This document shows positions 24,060-32,296 of a stretch of 64,000 bases of DNA, in pieces. The stretch is from Colius striatus (taxonomy: Eukaryota > Chordata > Aves > Coliiformes > Coliidae), in NCBI RefSeq assembly GCF_028858725.1, contig NC_084761.1, forward strand, positions 37,870,501-37,934,500, written 5' to 3'. Made by a program: the position numbers and the translations under genes. Positions within the stretch are counted from its first letter, which is position 1. Each line of letters starts with the position of its first letter. The notes beneath the pieces are model-generated. The model worked only from the letters and a program-made list of their open reading frames with translations. It was not told the origin of the DNA and made no database searches.

Positions 24060-24990
24060 TCAATGACTGTAGTTATTGACTATCTTGTTTCCTATTTTTT
24101 CTATTGCTTGTATTTGCTGCTGAGACAGTTTTCGTGCACTGTCAGCCTCTACTGAGCCTTTTAACAAAAGCATTAGTAGCACAAGATTCTCATCCGTGAT
24201 ACCACATATGGTTCGTACCCATTGGACATCACCTATTAGCTTTTGAATGTCTGTTCAATTAGCAATTTCTGTTTTAATTGCCACCTTTTGAGGATAAATG
24301 AGTGCACTAGTGACAATACTACCTAAACATTTCCAAGAGGCGTGCATTTGTACCTTCTCTGGTGTGATCACTAACCCGGAGATGCCCAACTGTCACTTCA
24401 CTTCTTGTAGAATGCGATGCTGGTCCAGGTCTTTTCCTGCAATCAGGATATCATCCATGTAATCATAAAATAAAACATGAGGGTATTTTTTGTGCAGAGG
24501 TGTCAGCGCCCAGGCAACATATGTTTGACAAATAGTTGGTGAGTTCTTCATTCCCTGAGGTAAAACAGTCCACTGATATAGTTTTGCTGGCTCTTGTTTT
24601 TTAATATATGGTATTGTAAAAGCAAACTTCTCACTGTCACCCTCATGTAGGGGAATTGGGAAAAAACAGTCCTTTAGGTCAATCACCAACAGGGGCCACT
24701 CTTTTGGAAGCATTGCAGGAGAGGGTAATCCTGGCTGTAAAGCACCCATATTCTGCATCACTTCATTAACAGCTCTTAAATCGTGTAACAGCCTCCATTT
24801 CCCTGATTTTTTAGGGATAGTAAAAACTGGTGTATACCATGGACTAGTGGATGGCTTAATATGACCTTTTTCTAATTGTTCATTTACTAATTCATGAATC
24901 TGGGTGAGCTTTTCTTTGCTCAGCGGCCATTGATCAATCCAAACTGGTTTCTCTGTGAGCCAGGTTAACTTCAGGATTGGTCACCCATCA
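24060..24990 (-). pseudogene. pol: pol, reverse transcriptase (in-frame stops)
   Basis: Frame runs from about 24990 through [14 protein letters not shown], the [11 protein letters not shown] catalytic Asp region, [13 protein letters not shown] and the active site YMDD at 24450-24461. TGA stops occur at 24393-24395, near 24257 and near 24060, yet the frame between them is kept. The palm catalytic residues are intact although the gene is dead. Confidence 0.93.
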
Positions 24991-25000
24991 ATGGCCGCCA

Positions 25001-25670
25001 TTAAAAATTTTCATTTGACAAACGAAAGCCCATTTGGCTTAAGGCGTCTCTACCTAAAAGCCAAACCAAAGTGTTCATTACATAGGGTCTAATTTGCACA
25101 CATCTATTCTCTTCGCCCTGTATCCATACCAAAATCAGGTCTCTGCTAATTTTTGTCATCTGTGTTCCTCCTACTCCCACAACAGGGGTGTCTAAATTCT
25201 CTAAAGGCCAGCTTTTTGGCCAATAGGATAATGGCACAATGGTAACATGTGCTCCCATATCCAGTAACGTATTGTACCCAACCATGTGTTCACCATTTGG
25301 ATGTTGGAATACAACCGTCTGAGTGGGCTTTGACTGCAAAAGTGGCATTGCCAGTCTTACCTCAGGTACTCCAGTGGATCCAAAACCACCATCTTGACGC
25401 TTATGACTACCTGCAAATGGAACTTTAGCCCTGAAAGGAACTAATTGAGCTATTTTAGTTCCTTTAGGTATATAAACCGGTGGCTGCCAAACTTTAACCA
25501 TTATTCCAATGTTTCCTTCATAATCTGCATCAATAATACCGGGGAGCACAAAAATACCCTGTTGAGAGGTCGATGACTGTCCTAAAAGCAGAGCACTTAA
25601 ACTATTGCCAAGGGGTCCATGAGCATTGGATGAGATAACCGTTACCTCTGAATTGTGGATGGGATGGTTA
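25001..25670 (-). pseudogene. pro: dUTPase-protease (pro)
   Basis: One frame, uninterrupted for about 220 codons. The N-terminal part is dUTPase-like (LLLGQSSTSQQG and PGIIDADYEGNIGI). The C-terminal part is a retroviral aspartic protease with flap-like GVGGTQ and the closing GRDALSQMG. The active-site triplet reads LLDMGAHVTIV, with Met where the Thr or Ser of D-T/S-G belongs. A dUTPase fused to protease is the betaretrovirus/ERVK arrangement. Confidence 0.9.
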
Positions 25671-25673
25671 CAT

Positions 25674-25968
25674 CTACTGCTGTTTCCACATCCACTCCTG
25701 CACTTCCTGCAGTGGCTGATCTGAGGCCGTCCAGGCAGCCATTGGTGTTGAAGGGTGTTTTTGTGTCATCGCACTCGCCCTTTTTGCGCTCATTAGCCCG
25801 TTTCCCTTAGGCGTTACGTATCTGGCCACTTGAGAATGGCACTCAGTGGCTCTGTGTCCAAACTTGCCACATCTGTAACAATTGCCATTAAATCTGCTGT
25901 TGGACCCCGATGATCTGATGGAGCTGTTTGTCCATACCAATGGTCTGGACTAACATTGATTTTTCACA
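25674..25968 (-). pseudogene. gag: gag, nucleocapsid second zinc knuckle
   Basis: Contains a complete CCHC knuckle CYRCGKFGHRATEC with C-x2-C-x4-H-x4-C spacing, followed by a basic and Gln-rich tail. It adjoins the inserted LTR on its right. Confidence 0.88.
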
Positions 25969-26977
25969 TGTTCTGGTTTAGCAAGGAGCAGCTTTTGCTT
26001 AGTAACAGGGGGAGTGGGTTGCAGCAAAGACCTAGTAAAGAGTTTGCGGACCCTCCCCCGGCTCCTGGGTTCAGACCCACCTCCGGCCCGGCTGGGCCAA
26101 TCTGGCGCCTCTGCCATCACTATTTAGGGGACGGGAATTTGAAGTGCTGGCAGGAGGTGCAAGAGTGATACAAGATGGGGGCGACCACACGGACCCTTCA
26201 GCCAGAGAAGGAGGAAGGAAGGAGAAGCAATAGACCAGAGACTCCTCTGCAAGCCGTGGCGAGAATGCAAGCTGTGCCCCTGCAACCTATGGAGATCCAT
26301 GGCAGGACCGAGAGTTACCAGCAGCTCCATGTGAGTGAGCCCGGACGGGCGAGGGACTGTGTGGGGAGACGGCCATGGCCCAGGCCGTGCTGGAGAGCCT
26401 GCACGCCGCAGAGCAGCCCCACACGAGAGGCAGAGAGGAGCTGCAGCCTTTGGAATAAGTGCGCGTCGGAGCAGCCCGTGCAGGTCTGCCATGCGTGTGA
26501 GTTACCCCACGGACTCGCAGGGAGGATAGGTGCGGAGCCTACCTGTCCTGAGGAGGGACAAACGGCAGAAGCTATCGGGAATAGACTGACTGAAACCCCC
26601 ACTCCCTGCCGCCAACCCCCCCACGCCCCGAACCGTTCAAGGGGGGCACGAGGTAAAAACCCCGGGATCAGGGCTCTGAGCCCGGGAAGAGGGGAGGTGT
26701 GGCAAGAAGGTGTTCTTAAAAAGGCTGGTTAGACTCTTCATTGTTGTATTACTCTGTGTTGTTTTATCTTGGTTATGTTTTGGGTTTTGGGAGTATATTT
26801 TAGTTGATGTTGCATTAAATTATTTTCTGTTTTCTTCCCCAAGCCGAGTAGCCTGGTCTGTTTTGTCCTGAACCTTAAGCAGCAATTAAGCTCTCCCTGC
26901 CCTTTGGCAATTCTCAGCCTCTTCGGTACTCGAGGCTAATGGTGGTCTTTGTTCCACGATGGGCCTAAACCATGACA
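25969..26977 (+). mobile_element. LTR inserted in the provirus nucleocapsid region
   Basis: Begins TGTTCTGGTTTAG and ends CTAAACCATGACA, with CCAAT box at 26096-26101 and ATTAAA poly(A)-like signal at 26814-26819. U3 and U5 are recognisably related to the solo LTR at 18470-19762 (shared GCCAAT...CGCCT...ATCACT segment and GGTCTGTTTTGNCC in R/U5). It is opposite in orientation to the provirus and younger than it. I see no clear target repeat (TCACA against ACTTG), so a small deletion or later change at one edge is likely. Confidence 0.85.
26175..26732 (+). CDS. Open frame within LTR U3 (hypothetical)
   Basis: 185 codons from ATG 26175 to TAG, ending at about the same place in U3 as the frame of the LTR at 18470. 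The C-terminal part aligns in the same frame with that copy (AIGNRLTETPTPC here, PICERLTTFPIPC there). No known domain. It may be coding or merely shared by descent in GC-rich sequence with few stops. Confidence 0.28.
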   Translation: MGATTRTLQPEKEEGRRSNRPETPLQAVARMQAVPLQPMEIHGRTESYQQLHVSEPGRARDCVGRRPWPRPCWRACTPQSSPTREAERSCSLWNKCASEQPVQVCHACELPHGLAGRIGAEPTCPEEGQTAEAIGNRLTETPTPCRQPPHAPNRSRGARGKNPGIRALSPGRGEVWQEGVLKKAG

Positions 26978-26982
26978 ACTTG

Positions 26983-27090
26983 TCCTATTTTTCCGCAGTT
27001 AAAGCATTTTGGCCTCCGATTTCCTTTGTGCTGTTGAACTAATGGTTTCAATGCTGTTGCCATTGCTTCAGCTAAATGTGCTGATGATCC
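26983..27090 (-). pseudogene. gag: gag, nucleocapsid first zinc knuckle (truncated by LTR)
   Basis: Encodes HKGNRRPKCFNCGKIGQ, the first half of a CCHC zinc knuckle. The inserted LTR at 25969-26977 cuts it before the His. The remainder of gag resumes at 25968. Confidence 0.82.
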
Positions 27091-28199
27091 TACAGGATCA
27101 ACAGGAGAGCCTGCAGGATCTTTTTGCAATCATGGTTAGTGTTAGCAACTGCTAAGTGTAATCCCATTTCCGCTTTTACTTCAGCTGCCATGTTTGGTAT
27201 ATGATCCAGAGCTGCTCTTAGACGGTCTAAAAAGGTCATAAAAAGCTCACTGGGTTTCTGTATAATGGTTGTGTATGAGGGAACTGGCACTTACATGTCA
27301 GGGAAAATCTTAAACGCTTGACGAGACAGTGTCTGTGTTTGTTGTAAAATAGCTTCATGGAGTCAGGCTTGTACCTGAGGGTCAGTGAACAACCCTTTTC
27401 CCAACATCATATCCACTGTGATGGCTTGCCATGGATCTCCCTTTTGTAAGTCCATATTTTCTACTATTGCCTCATCGACTCTTTTTTCCCATTCAGACTC
27501 CCATAGTAATACCTGAGTGGGCTTCAGGAAGGTTTCTGCTAGCTTCTGGCAGTCAAATGGAGTCATTAATCCGCTGGTGAAAATATGATCCAATAAAGTT
27601 TGAACATATGGGTTGGTCAAGCCATATTGCATCACAGCTTTCTGGCCTTCCCTTACCAACTTCCAATCCAAAGGTGCCCATTATCGTTTTTTATGTGCTG
27701 TTATTACTGGAAAGGCTTGTGGAATAAATTCTCCTTCAATTACTGCATCACATATGAGGCCTCTCCATTTCTTAGCCGGATCATAGTCATCTGGCCAGGG
27801 GTCTCTGAGCACCTGTGGGGGTGAAACTTTAATCTCTGGTTTAGTTAATTTGTTAATCTGTTTCAACAGTTGATTAGCTGTCGCTTTTGGCTTTTTGATC
27901 AGTTCCTCCAAAGGGGCGAAAGTCTGTTTCATATCTTCTCCGTGCCTTATTAGTTCTTCCTGTAACAAATGTCTTTGTTGATCTTTCCCTTCACTAGATG
28001 TTGGGGGTGATGATGGTAGAGGAATACACTCAGGGGTTGATGAGCTCAGGAGCAATGGCAGATCCGTAATATTGTGGGCAAAGTGTACCTTTTGTTCTCT
28101 GCCAGGTACTCCTTCAGGCATGGCAGCAGGATGGGATGGGGCGGGATGGGGCAGGATGATGAAGGGTGGGTGGGAGGGGAACAGAAACAATGTGTGCAT
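27091..28199 (-). pseudogene. gag: gag, capsid region (several stops)
   Basis: Two long open pieces in one frame, separated by a TAA near 27681, with more stops near 27363 and 27296. The second piece ends with the major homology region QKPSELFMTFLDRLRAAL, which keeps Q, E, F and R-L but has K where the usual Gly sits. Another frameshift near 27110 leads into nucleocapsid. Confidence 0.85.
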
Positions 28200-28455
28200 T
28201 CAGCTCCTGAAACGGTGCTCTAGGGGGTTCTGGGGGGAGTGGGCTCACATCCATGCTCTCCTCCTCTAGAGGTGGAGCTGAGGGTATTATGACATTATCC
28301 CTTCTGAAGAGTCTCTTAGCATTTTCTTCTAGAGGTGGAGCTGATGACACTATAAAGTCACCACCTCCAAAGAACCTTTTAGCATCTACTGGGAACGCAG
28401 ATGGTATAGAATTTTCTGTGTTCACAGCAACAGCTGTAGCACACTCAGCTTCTAG
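28114..28455 (-). pseudogene. gag: gag, Pro-rich region with duplicated PSAP-type motif
   Basis: Same frame as matrix. Two adjacent 21-residue units, AKRFF...SSAPPLEEN and AKRLF...PSAPPLEEES, reflect a 63-bp tandem duplication (TCTAGA at 28265 and 28328). PSAP is the class of late-domain motif that recruits ESCRT-I. The frame is lost at the 28114 end, and the capsid frame starts in another register. Confidence 0.82.
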
Positions 28456-28692
28456 CTATTGTAGAATGGATGATATCAGTTTACACAGGCCAATAGCATT
28501 ATTCAAGGTGTCTCCTAGATTTTCGCAATGTCCCTTTTCATATACTTCTTGGGGGGAAACAAAGAAACCTACTTCCTGTCCCCATCTTACAAGTCTTAAC
28601 AAATCCTCTCTTTCATAATTGAATCCTTTCTCAGCAAGAATATGCTGGAGGGTGTCAATAGGATTTTCCTCTTTGCTCATCATCTTTCCCAT
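28456..28692 (-). pseudogene. gag: gag, matrix region (interrupted)
   Basis: From an ATG at 28692, 78 codons (starts MGKMMSKEENPIDTL) with the helix-rich, Trp/Leu-rich look of a retroviral matrix domain. It ends at an in-frame TAG, after which the same frame stays open into the Pro-rich region. It lies about 90 bp after the primer binding site, as expected for gag. Confidence 0.8.
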
Positions 28693-28780
28693 TATACTGG
28701 TTTAATCGGGTCACTTGCCTTTTCAGACAGGAATCCAGGTGCTTTTCTGCTGAGAGTTCTTAATCCAACAAATTTGGCTG

Positions 28781-28798
28781 ATCATGTCAGAGTCACCA
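28781..28798 (-). promoter_or_regulatory. Primer binding site, tRNA-Trp-like
   Basis: Two bases after the 5' LTR the minus strand reads TGGTGACTCTGACATGAT. It differs from the tRNA-Trp primer binding site used by avian leukosis-type viruses at only three positions, all explainable as C to T or G to A decay. Confidence 0.82.
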
Positions 28799-28800
28799 AA

Positions 28801-29062
28801 TGTTGTGGTGCAAGCAATATTCATTCAAAGATGCAGAGACATACACAGGCAACACAGTACAACCACCAGAGTTGACTCAAAGCCACCCTTCCTTTGCTAG
28901 CTACCTCCTTATATGCTGCTTCTGCCCATGTGATCACCCAGGGCCCAACTGATGAACTTGCAGCACTTGTTTCTGATAATTGGAAGTAGCTTGCCAGCTG
29001 CATTAACTTGTCCCTACCATCATTATTGAAGCTGGCTGGTCCAAGCCACATTTGTGCCTACA
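28801..29062 (-). repeat. 5' LTR of the provirus
   Basis: 262 bp. On the minus strand it starts TGTAGGCACAAATG and ends CACCACAACA, so it has TG...CA ends. It matches the left LTR at 21632-21920 along its whole length apart from one indel and scattered substitutions. Confidence 0.93.
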
Positions 29063-29582
29063 CCACCTAGAGTAGGAACTCATCCAGGTGAGTTTTGAAT
29101 GTCTCCAGAGCAGATGACTCAACAACCCATCTGGGCAGCCTGTTGCAGTGCTCCATCACTCTCACAGTGACGAAATTCTTCCTTATGTTTCCTTGGAACC
29201 TCTTATGTTCCAGCTTATACCCATTGCCCCTTGTCCTACCATTGGACACCATTGAGAAAAGCCTGGCTCCATCCTGTATTTGTAAACATTAATGAGAAAA
29301 CCCCTCAGTCTCCTCTTCTCCAAACTGAAGAGCCCCAGCTCTCTCTGCCTTTCATTACAAGGTAGATGCTCCACTCCATCATTTTGGTGGCCCTGAGCTG
29401 AACTCTCTCCAGCAGCTCCCTGTCCTTCTTGAACTGAGGGGCCCAGAACTGGACACAATATTCCAGATGTCATCTCACAAAGGTGAGGAGAATCTCTCTT
29501 GACCTACTGGCCACACCCCTTCTAATACACCCCAGGATGCCATTGGCCTTCTTGGCCACAAGGGCACATTGCTGGATCATGG
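29063..29582 (-). mobile_element. CR1, segment between provirus and short LTR
   Basis: Continues the CR1 interrupted at 21631: CCACCTAGAGTAGG, ACTCATCCAGGTGAG, the CTTATGTTCCAGCTTATACC block and TTCTTGGCCACAAGGGCACA. It ends at the 5-bp target site CATGG of the LTR at 29583. Confidence 0.92.
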
Positions 29583-30016
29583 TGTCATGGGTTTGTGTGG
29601 AGCCATTTCTGGTAAAGGGCTCCTGTAAGAAGTTGCTCAAACTGTCCCCAGCTCTGAGCTAGACCCTCTTCTGGAGCTGAGCCAATTAGGCGCCTTGATG
29701 ATCACTTTTTAATAGCCAGGAGGGTTCTTCCTGTTACTTCTTGTTCTGTCTTTCCTTCTTTTCTGGCTGGTGGTGGTGCAAGGAGTTGGGAGAGAGACTC
29801 TTCCAGACCATGCGGACCCCAAGATCAGTGAGGGAAGAGACAAGGAAGTGTGCTGGAGTGGAGACTCCCCTGCATCCTATCGAGAGGACTGGTGAAGCAC
29901 AGATTTGTTTGCACTTTGTTAAAGACCTCGTGCCAGGGGTAGTGAGGAGGAAACCATGTCCTATGGGAGGGACTCCATAGTCACAGAGCTGTAGCTGGCT
30001 GGGCAAAACCACAACA
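29583..30016 (+). mobile_element. Short internally deleted LTR of the same family
   Basis: Begins TGTCATGGGTTTG and ends AAAACCACAACA, flanked by target repeats CATGG and CATAG. The 5' 400 bp align with the U3 of the LTR at 18470 (GCCAAT box at 29681-29686, GGTGGTGCAAGGAGT, GGAGACTCCCCTGCATCC). It then jumps to the last bases, so most repeats, R and U5 are missing. It cannot serve as a normal LTR. Confidence 0.82.
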
Positions 30017-30925
30017 CATAGTCATCTTCCCCTTCCTGGCCACGAGGCCATGTTGCTGGGTCATGCTTGTCCTGCTGTCCACCAGGACCCTCAGGTCCCT
30101 TTCCCCTACACTGCTCTCTAAGAGTTCATTCCCCAGTCTATACTGGTACATGGGGTTATTCTTTCCCAGATGCAAGATTCTACACTTGCCCTTGCTGAAT
30201 TTCATTAGATTTCTCCCTGCCCAACCCTCCAGCCTGTCCAGGTCTCACTGAATGACAGCACAGCCTTCTGGTGTGTCAGCCACTCCCCCCAGTTTAGCAT
30301 TGGCAGCAAACTTGCTGCCAGTGCCCTCTGTTCCCTCATCAAGGTCATTAATGAATATATTGAATAGCACTGGTCCCAGCACCGACCCTTGAGGGACTAC
30401 ACTAGATACAGGACTCCAACTAGACCCTGCCTCATTGATCACCACTCTCTGCCTTCTTCCCTTCAACCAGTTAACAATCCACCTCACTACCTGACCATCC
30501 AGCCCACACTTTCTCAGTTTTTCTGTGATGATGATGTGGGAGATGGTGACAAATGCTTTACTGAAATCAAGAGAAACCACATCCCCTGCACTACCACCAT
30601 CTATCCACCTGGTTACATCTTCATAAAAGGTTATCGGGTTGGTCAAACATGACTTCCCTTTGGTAAAGTCATGTTGACTGCTCCCAATGATCCTCTTGTC
30701 CTTTAAATGCCTGGAGACAGCGCCCAGGATAAGTTGTTCCATCACCTTTCCAGAGATGGAGGTGAAGCTGACCAATCTGTAGTTACCTGGCTCCTCTCCT
30801 TCTTACCCTTTTTGAAGACTGGAGTGACATTTGCTGTCCTCCAGTCCTCAGGCACCTCTCCTGTTCTCCACGATTTACTGAAGATGATAGAGAGTGGTCT
30901 AGCAGTTTCCACCACTGCAATGAAG
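30017..30925 (-). mobile_element. CR1, RT-coding segment
   Basis: Resumes CR1 after the LTR. On the minus strand it encodes RT pieces: [28 protein letters not shown] and [19 protein letters not shown]. The catalytic FADD is replaced ([10 protein letters not shown]), so the RT is dead. A segment of about 35 bp around TGGCCACRAGG...TGCTGGNTCATG occurs on both sides of the LTR, a small internal duplication. Confidence 0.92.
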
Positions 30926-31539
30926 AACACTGTCAAATTACTGCTTTTATACCCTTATAACAGCACAAGTCACAAACTCCAGATCTGGTATGTACTGCTA
31001 GGATAGGAATATTGTCCAAACCCTCCAATGGTCCCCTGTGCTGGCTGATAGCAATTACTCATCACCCAAGGTCCTTATACAGCATGAAGATTACCTCTCA
31101 GAACAGTTTTGACTGTATACAGTATCACTAAACTACTGAGTCACTTCAAACCTGATATCCTTCCTCCAACCTGAAACCTGGTTGCTTTAAGCAGAGTTGA
31201 TTAAATTGTTGTCAGATCACTTCTATACCATTCAAAGGCAAACACATCCAGAAAGATGTGATACTGATCTAAATAGCCAAGTATGCTGAAAAACACAGAG
31301 GGAAGAAAAATATCTTCTTCCTTTCCCTGTAGTGTGGAAACTCTCCAGAAAGGAACCTACAGTTCTGCATTTTTTTTTCCAACAGATACTTAAGAACAGA
31401 AGGACACTTAACACTTACAATGTGCACAGCCCTTTTGTTGCAAATTTCTGAAGAAGCGCAGCAACCACAATGAAATATGCCATGTAAGGCCAAGAAAAGT
31501 CAGTCAGAAGGACACAAAAATAACCAGAGCCACTGATAA
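30926..31539. other. Spacer between CR1 and PTPN13 3' end
   Basis: About 600 bp with no gene or repeat recognised. The T/GT-rich downstream element of the PTPN13 poly(A) site falls in its right edge. Confidence 0.5.
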
Positions 31540-32296
31540 GTGTACTTTAGGTATATTTTTTATTTACAGAGTGGAGATGCCTAATCAGGTAAAAGGCTAG
31601 ACACCTGATAATTCAGCTTTTTTTGTAAAAGTATATAAATATATACATGAAATTCTATGAAGTAAACAATATTAACTGTGATGCTTACAGTAAACATTCA
31701 CTACTATCCTTACGCTAATAGGCAACTCTTAAAGCTTAAATGCTGACTTTAAGACAACCTCTAGAAAATAGCTGTGACTGTACTAAAAGGTCAAAAATTC
31801 CGTGCCACAAACAAGCTTTTAAAACAGAGTAGTAAAATGTCTTGGTAATAAAGTTTGTCAGGATAAAAATACTGCTTCATTCTTCCCACTCCCACACCTT
31901 GTAAGAAACAAATACCCCAAATCAGTTGCAGAACTGCAGGAAGTATTACTATTTTCTTCTTCATTTCTTTTAAGAATTAAAATATTTTCATTTCAGTATT
32001 TTATCACATATTAAGGAAGCTGTAAAAAAAGAAGCTTCATTAAATATTATTTACTGTTGTACAAAGAATCTCACAGATGTTCATTGGGCTGAAGACTTTA
32101 GTGGTATTATATGAGCTGTCCTTTTTCCTTATAACTACATACCTTATTTGGAATGATGGAGAGACTTTTTATAGAAAAGATATTTAACAGTAACTGAAAA
32201 AAGGGACTGGAAAACTATTGGCAGAATAAAGCAAACATGTGAAAGCCTTTTGACCTTCTTGTTTGCTTATTTTAAAAGCAATTCTGCTTCAGTACT
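31540..32296 (-). other. PTPN13: PTPN13 3' UTR and poly(A) signal
   Basis: AT-rich, non-repetitive sequence after the stop codon. A canonical AATAAA lies on the minus strand at 31559-31564, followed by a T/GT-rich stretch (TTATTTTTGTGTCC) as expected of a cleavage region, so cleavage near 31540 is likely. No other AATAAA was noticed further downstream of the stop before this one. The exact cleavage site is inferred. Confidence 0.7.

Larger units (their letters stand above)
21632..29062 (-). mobile_element. Endogenous retrovirus (ERVK/beta-like gag-pro-pol, tRNA-Trp PBS), defective
   Basis: Full-length provirus read right to left: 5' LTR, primer binding site, gag, dUTPase-protease, RT, RNase H, integrase, polypurine tract, 3' LTR. 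Total 7,431 bp including a 1,009-bp LTR inserted later in the nucleocapsid region. No env is recognisable. Gag and pol are interrupted by several stops and frameshifts, so it cannot make its proteins. It is inserted in a CR1: CR1 text stops at 21631 and resumes at 29063, and ACCA occurs at both junctions. The two LTRs differ at roughly a dozen positions plus a 24-bp indel, which means an old insertion. Confidence 0.95.

Noticed and set aside
28253..28618. Plus-strand 121-codon frame over gag
   Set aside because: Shadow of the minus-strand gag region, created by its tandem duplication.
30245..30775. 176-codon RT-like frame considered as a functional CR1 ORF
   Set aside because: Catalytic FADD is destroyed and flanks are truncated by other insertions; it is a relic.
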